A stretch of DNA of 64,000 nt from Hydractinia symbiolongicarpus (taxonomy: Eukaryota > Cnidaria > Hydrozoa > Anthoathecata > Hydractiniidae): positions 29,117,501 through 29,181,500 of the forward strand of contig NC_079881.1 of NCBI RefSeq assembly GCF_029227915.1. Reading direction: 5' to 3'. Shown piece by piece: positions 51,361-63,280 of the stretch. Position 1 is the first letter of the stretch. Every line of letters begins with the position of its first letter. The position numbers were made by a program, and so were the translations under genes. The notes below the pieces were generated by a model, which was not told the origin of the DNA, did not search any database, and worked only from the letters and a program-made list of their open reading frames with translations.

Positions 51361-53125
51361 GTCCGTGTGAGTTTCAACGTTTGGGTCACATATTCGTACC
51401 AACATGTATTTCGCGATATTTTTCTCATATTGCTAGGTTGCATCGCTTTTAACAGTGAAACGATTGACTGTGGGACTAAATTGAACTGATTTTGGACTGT
51501 GACCTTATAAATGCTATAAGTGAGCCAACTGGACTCCAAGAAATAACATTCTTCTTAATTTGACGTGATTGCCGGATTCAGCAATTACACTGGGCGCAGT
51601 GGTAGCGCTTCTTTTAAAAATTTAGGTTAATAAGTTATTTTTTACTGTGGGACCAATCCTTGCCGTTATTGCGCGCTGATAAAATAGCCACAGTTTTAAA
51701 ACTACATTTTATTGACTTTTCAACGGTGTCAGTCCGTTTGTGTTACAACGGTTGGGTCAAATATTTGTACCAACATGTATTTAGCAATATTTTTTTAATA
51801 TTACTAGGTTGCATCGCTTTTAACAACGGAACGATTGACTGTGGGACTTAATTGAACTAACTTTGGACTGTGACCTAATAAATGTGATAAATGAGAAAAT
51901 TGGACTCCAAGAAATAACATTCTTCTCAATATGACGGGATTGCCGGAACTCAGCAATTACACTGGGAGCTGTGGTAGCGCTTCATTTAAAAATTTAGATA
52001 AATAAGTCATTCTTTAGTGTTGGACCAATCCTTGCTGTTAGCGCGCGCTGAAATAATAGAGCCAGTTTCAAATACTACATTTCACTGACTTTCTAACGGT
52101 GTCAGTCCGTTTGAGTTTCAACAGTTGGGTCACATATTCGTACCAACATGTATTTAGCAATATTTATCTGATATTACTAGGTTGCATCGCTTTTAACAGT
52201 GAAACGATTGACTGTGGGACTTAAATGAACTAACTTTGGACTGTGAGCTAATAAATGTGAAAAATGAGAAAATTGGACTCCAAGAAATAACATTCTTCTC
52301 AGTTTGAAATGATTGCCGGAACTCAGCGATTACACTGGGCGCTGTGGAAGCACTTCATTTAAAAATTTAGAATAATAAGCCATTTTTTACTCTGGGACCA
52401 ATCCTAGCCGTTATCGCGCGCTGAAGAAATATCGACAGTTTCAAAAACTACATTTCATTGACTTTCTAACGGTGTCAGTCCGTTTGAGTTACTAAGGTTG
52501 GGTCACATATTCGTACCATAATGCATTTAGCGATATTTTTTTTGATATTACTAGGTTGCATCGCTTTTAACAATGAAACGAATGACTGTGGGACTTAATT
52601 GAACTAACTTTGGACTGTCACGTGATAAATGTGATAAATGAGACAATTGGACTCCAAGAAATAACATTCTTCCTAATTTGACGTGATTGCCGGAACTCAG
52701 CCATTTCACTGGGCGCTGTGGTAGCGTTTCATTTAAAAATTTAGTTAAATAAGTCATTTTTTACTGTGGGACCAATCCTATCCGTTATCGCGCGCTAAAA
52801 AAATAGCAACAGTTTTAAAAACTACATTTCATTGACATTCTAACGGTGTCAGTCCATTTGAGTTACGACGGTTTGGTCGCATACTCGTACCAACATGTAT
52901 TTAGCGCTCTTTTTCTAATATTACTAGGTTGCATCGCTTTTAACTATGAAACGATTGACTGTGGGACTTAATTGAACTACCTTTGGACTGTGACCTGATA
53001 AATGTGATAAATGAGACAATTGGACTCCAAGAAATTACATTCTTCTTAATTTGACATGATTGCCGAAACTCAGCGATTGCACTGGGCGCTGTGGTAGCGC
53101 TTCAATTATAAATTAAGATAAAAAA

Positions 53126-53592
53126 GTCATTTTTTACTGTGGGACCAATCCTATCCGCTATTGCGCGCTGAAGAAATAGCGACAGTTTCAAAAACTACAT
53201 TTCATTGACTTTCTAACGGTGTCAGTCCGTTTGAGTTACGACGGTTTGGTCGCATACTCGTACCAACATGTATTTAGCGCTATTTTTCTAATATTACTAG
53301 GTTGCATCGCTTTTAACTATAAAACGATTGACTGTGGGACTTAATTGAACTAACTTTGGACGATATTTAGCGATATTTTTTTTGATATTACAAGTTTGCA
53401 TCGCTTTTACCAATGAAACGATTGACTGTGGGACTTAATTGAACTAACTTTGGACTGTGACCTTATAAATGTTATAAGTAAAATAATTTGACTCCATAAA
53501 ATAGCATTCTTCTTAGTTTGAAATAATTGCCGGAATTCAGCGATTACACTGGGCGCTGTGGTAGCACTTCAATTAAAAATTTAGATAAATAA
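53126..53592. repeat. Enlarged monomer, 467 bp, with 93-bp internal duplication
   Basis: After 'AACTAACTTTGGAC' (ending near 53361) the sequence jumps back to 'GATATTTAGCGATATTTTTT' and passes again through the T-tract, 'TTGCATCGCTTTTACC' and 'GACTGTGGGACTTAATTG' before continuing normally. The central part of the monomer is therefore present twice, adding 93 bp. The two passes differ: the first has the V-type 'GCGCTATTTTTCTAATATT', the second 'TTTTTTTTGATATTACAAG' and a Y-like tail. They came from different families, which suggests an out-of-register exchange and not slippage. Confidence 0.92.
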
Positions 53593-53965
53593 GTCATTCT
53601 TTACTGTGGGACCAATCCTATCCGTTATCGCGCGCTAAAAAAATAGCAACAGTTTTAAAAACTACATTTCATTGACATTCTAACGGTGTCAGTCCATTTG
53701 AGTTACGACGGTTTGGTCGCATACTCGTACCAACATGTATTTAGCGCTATTTTTCTAATATTACTAGGTTGCATCGCTTTTAACTATGAAACGATTGACT
53801 GTGGGACTTAATTGAACTACCTTTGGACTGTGACCTGATAAATGTGATAAATGAGACAATTGGACTCCAAGAAATAACATTTTTCTTAATTTGACGTGAT
53901 TGCCGAAACTCAGCGATTGCACTGGGCGCTGTGGTAGCGCTTCAATTATAAATTAAGATAAAAAA

Positions 53966-55453
53966 GTCATTCTTTACTGTGGGACCAATCCTAGACGTTA
54001 TCGCGCGCTGAAGAACTATCGACAGTTTCATAAACTACATTTCATTGACTTTCTAATGGTGTCAGTCCGTTTGAGTTACAACGGTTGGGTCGCATACTCG
54101 TACCAACATGTATTTATTGATATTTTTTATATTACTAGGTTGCATCGCTTTTAACAATGAAACGATTGACTATGGGACTTATTTGAACTAACTTTGGACT
54201 GTGACCTAATAAATGTGATAAATGAGAAAATTGGACTCCAAGAAATAACATTCTTCTCAATTTGACATGATTGCCGGGACTCAGCGATTACACTGGGCGC
54301 TGTGGTAGCACTTCATTTAAAAACTTAGATTAAAAAGTCATTTTTTACTGTGGGACCAATCCTAGCCGTTATCGCGCGCTGAAGAAATATCAAAAGTTTC
54401 AGAAACTACATTTCATTGAATTTCTAACGGTGCCAGTCCGTTTGAGTTACAACGGTTGGGTCACATATTCGTACCAACATGTATTTACCGATATTTGTTT
54501 TGATATTACTAGGTTGCATCGCTTTTAACAATGAAACGAATGACTGTGGGACTTAATTGAACTAACTTTGGACTGTGACCTAATAAATGTGATAAATGAG
54601 AAAATTGGACTCCAAGAAATAACATTCTTCTTAATTTGACGTGATTGCCGAAACTCAGCGATTGCACTGGGCGCTGTGGTAGCGCTTCAATTATAAATTA
54701 AGATAAAAAAGTCATTCTTTACTGTGGGATCAATCCTAGACGTTATCGCGCGCTGAAGAAATATCGACAGTTTCATAAACTACATTTCATTGACTTTCTA
54801 ATGGTGTCAGTCCGTTTGAGTTACAACGGTTGGGTCGCATACTCGTACCAACATGTATTTATTGATATTTTTTATATTACTAGGTTGCATCGCTTTTAAC
54901 AATGAAACGATTGACTTTGGAACTTAATTGAACTAACTTTGGACTGTGACCTAATAAATGTGATAAATGAGAAAATTGGACTCCAAGAAATAACATTCTT
55001 CTCAATTTGACATGATTGCCGGGACTCAGCGATTACACTGGGCGCTGTGGTAGCACTTCATTTAAAAACTTAGATTAAAAAGTCATTTTTTACTGTGGGA
55101 CCTATCCTAGCCGTTATCGCGCGCTGAAGAAATATCAAAATTTCAGAAACTACATTTCATTGAATTTCTAACGGTGCCAGTCCGTTTGAGTTACAACGGT
55201 TGGGTCACATATTCGTACCAACATGTATTTAGCGATATTTGTTTTGATATTACTAGGTTGCATCGCTTTTAACAATGAAACGATTGACTATGAGACTTAA
55301 TTGAACTAACTTTGGACTGTGACCTAATAAATGTGATAAATGAGCCAACTGGACTCCAAGAAATAACATTCTTCTTAATTTGACGTGATTGCCGGATTCA
55401 GCAATTACACTGGGCGCAGTGGTAGCGCTTCTTTTAAAAATTTGGGTTAATAA
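53966..55453. repeat. Two copies of a 745-bp W-X dimer
   Basis: W at 53966 and 54711, X at 54337 and 55082, a 745-bp period (371 + 374). W carries TTCTAATGGTG and the 3-bp-short 'TTATTGATATTTTTTATATT'; X carries 'ATCAAAAGTTTCAG' and GGTGCCAGTCC. The tail of the last monomer switches near 55340 to 'GAGCCAACTGGACTCC', a tail seen at 51520, so it is a hybrid. Confidence 0.85.
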
Positions 55454-56945
55454 GTCATTTTTTACTGTGGGACCAATCCTAGCCGTTATTGCGCGCTGAA
55501 GAAATAGCCACAGTTTCAAAAACTACATTTCATTAACTTTCTAACGGTGTCAGTCCGTTTGAGTTGCAACGGTTGGGTCACATGTTCGTACCAACATGTA
55601 TTTAGCGATATTATTTTTGATATTACTAGCTTGCATCGATTTTAACAATGAAACGAATGATTGTGGGACTTAATTGAACTAACTTTGGACTGTGACCTGA
55701 TAAATGTGATAAATGAGACAATTGGACACAAAGAAATAACATTCTTCTTAATTTGACGTGATTGCCGGAACTCAGCGATTACACTGGGCGCTGTGGTAGC
55801 GCTTCAATTAAAAATTAAGATAAAAAAGTCATTTTTTACTGTGGGACCAATCCTAGGCGTTATCACGCGATGAAGAAATATCGACAGTTTCAAAAACTAC
55901 ATTTCATTGACTTTCTAACGGTGTCAGTCCGTTTGAGCTACAACGGTTGGGTCACATATTCGTACCAACATGTATTTAGCGATATTTTTCTCATATTACT
56001 AGGTTGCATCGCTTTTAACAGTGAAACGATTGACTGTGAGACTTAATTGAACTGACTTTGGACTGTGACCTAATAAATGTGATAAATGAGAAAATTGGAC
56101 TCCAAGAAATAACATTCTTCTCAATTTGACGGGATTGCCGGAACTCAGCGATTACACTGGGCGCTGTGGTAGCGCTTTATTTAAAAATTTAGATAAATAA
56201 GTCATTCTTTAGTGTTGGACCAATCCTAGACGTTATCGCGCGCTGAAGACCTATCGACAGTTTCATAAACTACATTTCATTGACTTTCCAACGGCGTCAG
56301 TCCGTTTGAGTAGCAACGGTTGGGTCACATGTTCGTACCAACATGTATTTAGCGATATTATTTTTGATATTACTAGCTTGCATCGATTTTAACAATGAAA
56401 CGAATGATTGTGGGACTTAATTGAACTAACTTTGGACTGTGACCTGATAAATGTGATAAATGAGACAATTGGACTCCAAGAAATAACATTCTTCTTAATT
56501 TGACGTGATTGCCGGAACTCAGCGATTACACTGGGCGCTGTGGTAGCGCTTCAATTAAAAATTAAGATAAAAAAGTCATTTCTTACTGTGGGACCAATCC
56601 TAGGCGTTATCGCGCGCTGAAGAAATATCGACAGTTTCATAAACTACATTTCATTGACTTTCTAACGGTGCCAGTCCGTTTGAGTTACAACGGTTGGGTC
56701 ACATATTCGTACCAACATGTATTTATTGATATTTTTTATATTACTAGGTTGCATCGCTTTTAACAATGAAACGATTGACTATGAGACTTAATTGAACTAA
56801 CTTTGGACTGTGACCTAATAAATGTGATAAATGAGAAAATTGGACTCCAAGAAATAACATTCTTCTCAATTTGACATGATTGCCGGGACTCAGCGATTAC
56901 ACTGGGCGCTGTGGTAGCACTTCATTTAAAAACTTAGATTAAAAA
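55454..56945. repeat. Partial 747-bp dimer repeat
   Basis: The monomers at 55454 and 56201 share 'TATTATTTTTGATATTACTAG' features and 'CTTGCATCGATTTTAAC' 747 bp apart, and those at 55828 and 56575 share the rare head 'CAATCCTAGGCGTTATC'. The heads of the first pair and the tails of the second pair differ (55828 continues with 'TTTTTCTCATATTAC', 56575 with the W-type 'TTATTGATATTTTTTATATT'), so only the central part was duplicated or converted. Confidence 0.75.
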
Positions 56946-57690
56946 GTCATTTTTTACTGTGGGACCAATCCTAGCCGTTATCGCGCGCTGAAGAAATATC
57001 AAAATTTCAGAAACTACATTTCATTGAATTTCTAACGGTGCCAGTCCGTTTGAGTTACAACGGTTGGGTCACATATTCGTACCAACATGTATTTAGCGAT
57101 ATTTGTTTTGATATTACTAGGTTGCATCGCTTTTAACAATGAAACGAATGACTGTGGGATTAATTGAACTAACTTTGGACTGTGACCTAATAAATGTGAT
57201 AAATGAGAAAATTGGACTCCAAGAAATAACAATCTTCTTAATTTGGCGTGATTGCCGAAACTCAGCGATTGCACTGGGCGCTGTGGTAGCGCTTCATTTA
57301 AACGTTCAGATAAATCAGTCATTTTTTACTGTGGGACCAATCCTAGCCGCTATTTCGCGCTGAAGAAATAGCGACAGTTTCAAAAACTACATTTCATTGA
57401 CTTTCTAACGGTGTCAGTCCGTTTGAGTTACGACGGTTTGGTCGCATACTTGTACCAACATGTATTTAGCGCTATTTTTCTAATATTACTAGGTTGCATC
57501 GCTTTTAACTATGAAACGATTGACTGTGGGACTTAATTGAACTACCTTTGGACTGTGACCTGATAAATGTGATAAAGGAGACAATTGGACTCCAAGAAAT
57601 AACATTCTTCTCAATTTGACATGATTGCCGAAACTCAGCGATTACACTGGGCGCTGCGGCAGCGCTTCATTTAAGAATTAAGCTAAATAA

Positions 57691-59924
57691 GTCATTCTTT
57701 ACTGTGAGACCAACCCTAGCCGTTATCGCGCGCTGAAGAAATATCAAAAGTTTCAGAAACTACATTTCATTGACTTTCTAACGGTGCCAGTCCGGTTGAG
57801 TTACAACGGTTGGGTCACATATTCGTACCAACATGTCTTTAGCGATATTTGTTTTGATATTACTAGGTTGCATCGCTTTTAACAATGAAACGAATGACTG
57901 TGGTCCCAAATTGAACTGATTTTGGACTGTGACCTTATAAATGTTATAATTAAAATAAGTTGACTCCAAGAAATAGCATTCTTCTTAGTTTGAAATAATT
58001 GCCGGAATTCAGCGATTACACTGGGCGCTGTGGTAGCACTTCAATTAAAAATTTAGATAAATAAGTCATTCTTTACTGTGGGACCAATCCTATCCGTTAT
58101 CGCGCCCTAAAAAAATAGCAGCAGTTTTAAAAACTACATTTCATTGACATTCTAACGGTGTCAGTCCATTTGAGTTACGACGGTTTGGTCGCATACTCGT
58201 ACCAACATGTATTTAGCGCTATTTTTCTAATATTACTAGGTTGCATCGCTTTTAACTATGAAACGATTGACTGTGGGACTTAATTGAACTACCTTTGGAC
58301 TGTGACCTGATAAATGTGATAAATGAGACAATTGGACTCCAAGAAATAACATTCTTCTTAATTTGACGTGATTGCCGAAACTCAGCGATTGCACTGGGCG
58401 CTGTGGTAGCGCTTCAATTATAAATTAAGATAAAAAAGTCATTCTTTACTGTGGGACCAATCCTAGACGTTATCGCGCGCTGAAGAACTATCGACAGTTT
58501 CATAAACTACATTTCATTGACTTTCTAATGGTGTCAGTCCGTTTGAGTTACAACGGTTGGGTCGCATACTCGTACCAACATGTATTTATTGATATTTTTT
58601 ATATTACTAGGTTGCATCGCTTTTAACAATGAAACGATTGACTATGGGACTTAATTGAACTAACTTTGGACTGTGACCTAATAAATGTGATAAATGAGAA
58701 AATTGGACTCCAAGAAATAACATTCTTCTCAATTTGACATGATTGCCGGGACTCAGCGATTACACTGGGCGCTGTGGTAGCACTTCATTTAAAAACTTAG
58801 ATTAAAAAGTCATTTTTTACTGTGGGACCAATCCTAGCCGTTATCGCGCGCTGAAGAAATATCAAAAGCTTCAGAAACTACATTTCATTGAATTTCTAAC
58901 GGTGCCAGTCCGTTTGAGTTACAACGGTTGGGTCACATATTCGTACCAACATGTATTTAGCGATATTTGTTTTGATATTACTAGGTTGCATCGCTTTTTA
59001 CAATGAAACGAATGACTGTGGGACTTAATTGAACTAACTTTGGACTGTGACCTAATAAATGTGATAAATGAGAAAATTGGACTCCAAGAAATAACATTCT
59101 TCTTAATTTGACGTGATTGCCGAAACTCAGCGATTGCACTGGGCGCTGTGGTAGCGCTTCATTTAAACGTTTAGATAAATCAGTCATTTTTTACTGTGGG
59201 ACCAATCCTAGCCGCTATTGCGCGCTGAAGAAATAGCGACAGTTTCAAAAACTACATTTCATTGACTTTCTAACGGTGTCAGTCCGTTTGAGTTACGACG
59301 GTTTGGTCGCATACTGGTACCAACATGTATTTATTGATATTTTTTATATTACTAGGTTGCATCGCTTTTAACAATGAAACGATTGACTATGGGACTTAAT
59401 TGAACTAACTTTGGACTGTGACCTAATAAATGTGATAAATGAGAAAATTGGACTCCAAGAAATAACATTCTTCTCAAATTCACATGATTGCCGGAACTCA
59501 GCGATTACACTGGGCGTTGTGGTAGCACTTCAATTAAAAATTTAGATAAATAAGTCATTCTTTACTGTGAGACCAACCCTAGCCGTTATCGCGCGCTGAA
59601 GAAATATCAAAAGTTTCATAAACTACATTTCATTGACTTTCTAATGGTGTCAGTCCGTTTGAGTTACAACGGTTGGGTCGCATACTCGTACCAACATGTA
59701 TTTATTGATATTTTTTATATTACTAGGTTGCATCGCTTTTAACAATGAAACGATTGACTTTGGAACTTAATTGAACTAACTTTGGACTGTGACCTAATAA
59801 ATGTGATAAATGAGAAAATTGGACTCTAAGAAATAACATTCTTCTCAATTTGACATGATTGCCGGGACTCAGCGATTACACTGGGCGCTGCGGCAGCGCT
59901 TCATTTAAGAATTAAGCTAAATAA
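57691..59924. repeat. Six-monomer higher-order repeat (2234 bp), copy 1
   Basis: Anchors 57691, 58065, 58438, 58809, 59183 and 59554. The order is an X/Y hybrid with 'TGTGGTCCCAAATTG', then V, W, X, V/W hybrid, and a final W-like monomer. Two of the six monomers are 371 bp, which explains why the period is 10 bp short of six 374-bp units. The final monomer of this copy has the head 'GAGACCAACCCTAGCC', whereas its partner at 61788 has a V-type middle, so the two copies end differently. Confidence 0.87.
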
Positions 59925-62160
59925 GTCATTCTTTACTGTGAGACCAACCCTAGCCGTTATCGCGCGCTGAAGAAATATCAAAAGTTTCAGAAACTACATT
60001 TCATTGACTTTCTAACGGTGCCAGTCCGGTTGAGTTACAACGGTTGGGTCACATATTCGTACCAACATGTCTTTAGCGATATTTGTTTTGATATTACTAG
60101 GTTGCATCGCTTTTAACAATGAAACGAATGACTGTGGTCCCAAATTGAACTGATTTTGGACTGTGACCTTATAAATGTTATAATTAAAATAAGTTGACTC
60201 CAAGAAATAGCATTCTTCTTAGTTTGAAATAATTGCCGGAATTCAGCGATTACACTGGGCGCTGTGGTAGCACTTCAATTAAAAATTTAGATAAATAAGT
60301 CATTCTTTACTGTGGGACCAATCCTATCCTTTATCGCGCCCTAAAAAAATAGCAGCAGTTTTAAAAACTACATTTCATTGACATTCTAACAGTGTCAGTC
60401 CATTTGAGTTACGACGGTTTGGTCGCATACTCGTACCAACATGTATTTAGCGCTATTTTTCTAATATTACTAGGTTGCATCGCTTTTAACTATGAAACGA
60501 TTGACTGTGGGACTTAATTGAACTACCTTTGGACTGTGACCTGATAAATGTGATAAATGAGACAATTGGACTCCAAGAAATAACATTCTTCTTAATTTGA
60601 CGTGATTGCCGAAACTCAGCGATTGCACTGGGCGCTGTGGTAGCGCTTCAATTATAAATTAAGATAAAAAAGTCATTCTTTACTGTGGGACCAATCCTAG
60701 ACGTTATTGCGCGCTGAAGAACTATCGACAGTTTCATAAACTACATTTCATTGACTTTCTAATGGTGTCAGTCCGTTTGAGTTACAACGGTTGGGTCGCA
60801 TACTCGTACCAACATGTATTTATTGATATTTTTTATATTACTAGGTTGCATCGCTTTTAACAATGAAACGATTGACTATGGGACTTAATTGAACTAACTT
60901 TGGACTGTGACCTAATAAATGTGATAAATGAGAAAATTGGACTCCAAGAAATAACATTCTTCCCAATTTGACATGATTGCCGGGACTCAGCGATTACACT
61001 GGGCGCTGTGGTAGCACTTCATTTAAAAACTTAGATTAAAAAGTCATTTTTTACTGTGGGACCAATCCTAGCCGTTATCGCGCGCTGAAGAAATATCAAA
61101 AGCTTCAGAAACTACATTTCATTGAATTTCTAACGGTGCTAGTCCGTTTGAGTTACAACGGTTGGGTCACATATTCGTACAAACATGTATTTAGCGATAT
61201 TTGTTTTGATATTACTAGGTTGCATCGCTTTTAACAATGAAACGAATGACTGTAAGACTTAATTGAACTAACTTTGGACTGTGACCTAATAAATGTGATA
61301 AATGAGAAAATTGGACTCCAAGAAATAACATTCTTCTTAATTTGACGTGATTGCCGAAACTCAGCGATTGCACTGGGCGCTGTGGTAGCGCTTCATTTAA
61401 ACGTTTAGATAAATCAGTCATTTTTTACTGTGGGACCAATCCTAGCCGCTATTGCGCGCTGAAGAAATAGCGACAGTTTCAAAAACTACATTTCATTGAC
61501 TTTCTAACGGTGTCAGTCCGTTTGAGTTACGACGGTTTGGTCGCATACTGGTACCAACATGTATTTATTGATATTTTTTATATTACTAGGTTGCATCGCT
61601 TTTAACAATGAAACGATTGACTATGGGACTTAATTGAACTAACTTTGGACTGTGACCTAATAAATGTGATAAATGAGAAAATTGGACTCCAAGAAATAAC
61701 ATTCTTCTCAATTTCACATGATTGCCGGAACTCAGCGATTACACTGGGCGTTGTGGTAGCACTTCAATTAAAAATTTAGATAAATAAGTCATTCTTTACT
61801 GTAGGACCAATCCTATCCGTTATCGCGCGCTAAAAAAATAGCAACAGTTTCAAAAACTACATTTCATTGACATTCTAACGGTGTCAGTCCGTTTGAGTTA
61901 CGACGGTTTGGTCGCATACTCGTACCAACATGTATTTAGCGCTATTTTTCTAATATTACTAGGTTGCATCGCTTTTAACAATAAAACGATTGACTGTGGG
62001 ACTTAATTGAACTAATTTTGGACTGTGACTTGATAAATGTGATAAATGATACAATTGGACTCTAAGAAATAACATTCTTCTTAATTTGACGCGATTGCCG
62101 GAAATCAGCGATTACACTGGGCGCTGTGGTTTCGCTTCATTAAAAAATTTAGATAAATAA
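59925..62160. repeat. Six-monomer higher-order repeat (2234 bp), copy 2
   Basis: Anchors 59925, 60299, 60672, 61043, 61417 and 61788, each 2234 bp from copy 1. By eye there are about ten substitutions over roughly 1.9 kb (near 99.5% identity), for example TATCCTTTATC for TATCCGTTATC and GGTGCTAGTCC for GGTGCCAGTCC. From about 61803 onward it no longer follows copy 1. Confidence 0.87.
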
Positions 62161-62907
62161 GTCATTCTTTACTGTGAGACCAACCCTAGCCGTTATCGCG
62201 CGCTGAAGAAATATCAAAAGTTTCATAAACTACATTTCATTGACTTTCTAACGGTGCCAGTCCGTTTGAGTTACAACGGTTGGGTCACATATTCGTACCA
62301 ACATGTATTTAGCGATATTTGTTTTGATATTACTAGGTTGTATCGCTTTTAACAATGAAACGAATGACTGTGGGACTTAATTAAACTAACTTTGGACTGT
62401 GATCTAATAAATGTGATAAATGAGAAAATTGGACTCCAAGAAATAACATTCTTCTCAATTTGACATAATTGCCGGAACTCAGCGATTACACAGGGCGCTG
62501 TGGTAGCACTTCAATTAAAAATTTAGATAAATAAGTCATTCTTTACTGTGGGACCAATCCTATCCGTTATCGCGCGCTAAAAAAATAGCAACAGTTTTAA
62601 AAACTACATTTCATTGACATTCTAACGGTGTCAGTCCATTTGAGTAACGACGGTTTTGTCGCATACTCGTACCAACATGTATTTAGCGCTATTTTTCTAA
62701 TATTACTAGGTTGCATCGCTTTTAACTATGAAACGATTGACTGTGGGACTTAATTGAACTACCTTTGGACTGTGACCTGATAAATGTGATAAATGAGACA
62801 ATTGGACTCCAAGAAATAACATTCTTCTTAATTTGACGTGATTGCCGAAACTCAGCGATTGCACTGGGCGCTGTGGTAGCGCTTCAATTATAAATTAAGA
62901 TAAAAAA

Positions 62908-63280
62908 GTCATTCTTTACTGTGGGACCAATCCTAGACGTTATCGCGCGCTGAAGAACTAACGACAGTTTCATAAACTACATTTCATTGACATTCTAACG
63001 GTGTCAGTCCATTTGAGTAACGACGGTTTTGTCGCATACTCGTACCAACATGTATTTAGCGCTATTTTTCTAATATTACTAGGTTGCATCGCTTTTAACT
63101 ATGAAACGATTGACTGTGGGACTTAATTGAACTACCTTTGGACTGTCACCTGATAAATGTGATAAAGGAGACAATTGGACTCCAAGAAATAACATTCTTC
63201 TCAATTTGACATGATTGCCGAAACTCAGCGATTACACTGGGCGCTGCGGTAGCGCTTCATTTAAGAATTAAGCTAAATAA
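62908..63280. repeat. Hybrid monomer (W head, V tail) sharing private variants with its left neighbour
   Basis: The head 'GACGTTATCGCGCGCTGAAG' plus GAACTA is W type, but from 'GACATTCTAACGG' on it is V type. It carries 'GAGTAACGACGGTTTTGTCG', which I found elsewhere only in the monomer immediately to its left (62535). The V tail was therefore probably copied from that neighbour. Confidence 0.83.

Larger units (their letters stand above)
36057..52752. repeat. Array domain 3: ~44 monomers, P-Q-S-R four-monomer cycle and family T
   Basis: Anchors: 36057, 36566, 36939, 37312, 37686, 38059, 38432, 38941, 39314, 39687, 40060, 40434, 40808, 41181, 41554, 41928, 42301, 42674, 43047, 43420, 43795, 44168, 44541, 44914, 45289, 45662, 46035, 46409, 46783, 47156, 47529, 47903, 48276, 48649, 49023, 49396, 49769, 50142, 50516, 50889, 51262, 51634, 52006, 52379. 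Families: P ('GTAGAGTCAG', 'GATATTCATCTG', 'ATTATCCTCAATTTGAAATG'); Q ('CATTGAGTTTC', 'GAGTTACTAAGG', 'CCATAATGCATTTAG'); S ('TTTTGACGG', 'GATAATTGAAGAAAATTGG', 'GATTGTTGGAACTC'); R ('GGACCATTCCTATCCG', 'GACTATGTAGCGG', 'TGCCGGCACTCAG'); T ('GGTTTGGTCGCATGCTCG', 'GTGATTTTACTAGG'). Most of these diagnostics are absent from domains 1 and 2, so the change near 36 kb is a real change of array composition. Confidence 0.87.

Noticed and set aside
57032-57322. Longest reading frame in the window (96 codons, minus strand) and an overlapping 74-codon plus-strand frame
   Set aside because: A single-base deletion near 57160 fuses two ordinary short frames of the satellite. The peptide is a run-on of the same translated monomer seen elsewhere and resembles no family I recognise.
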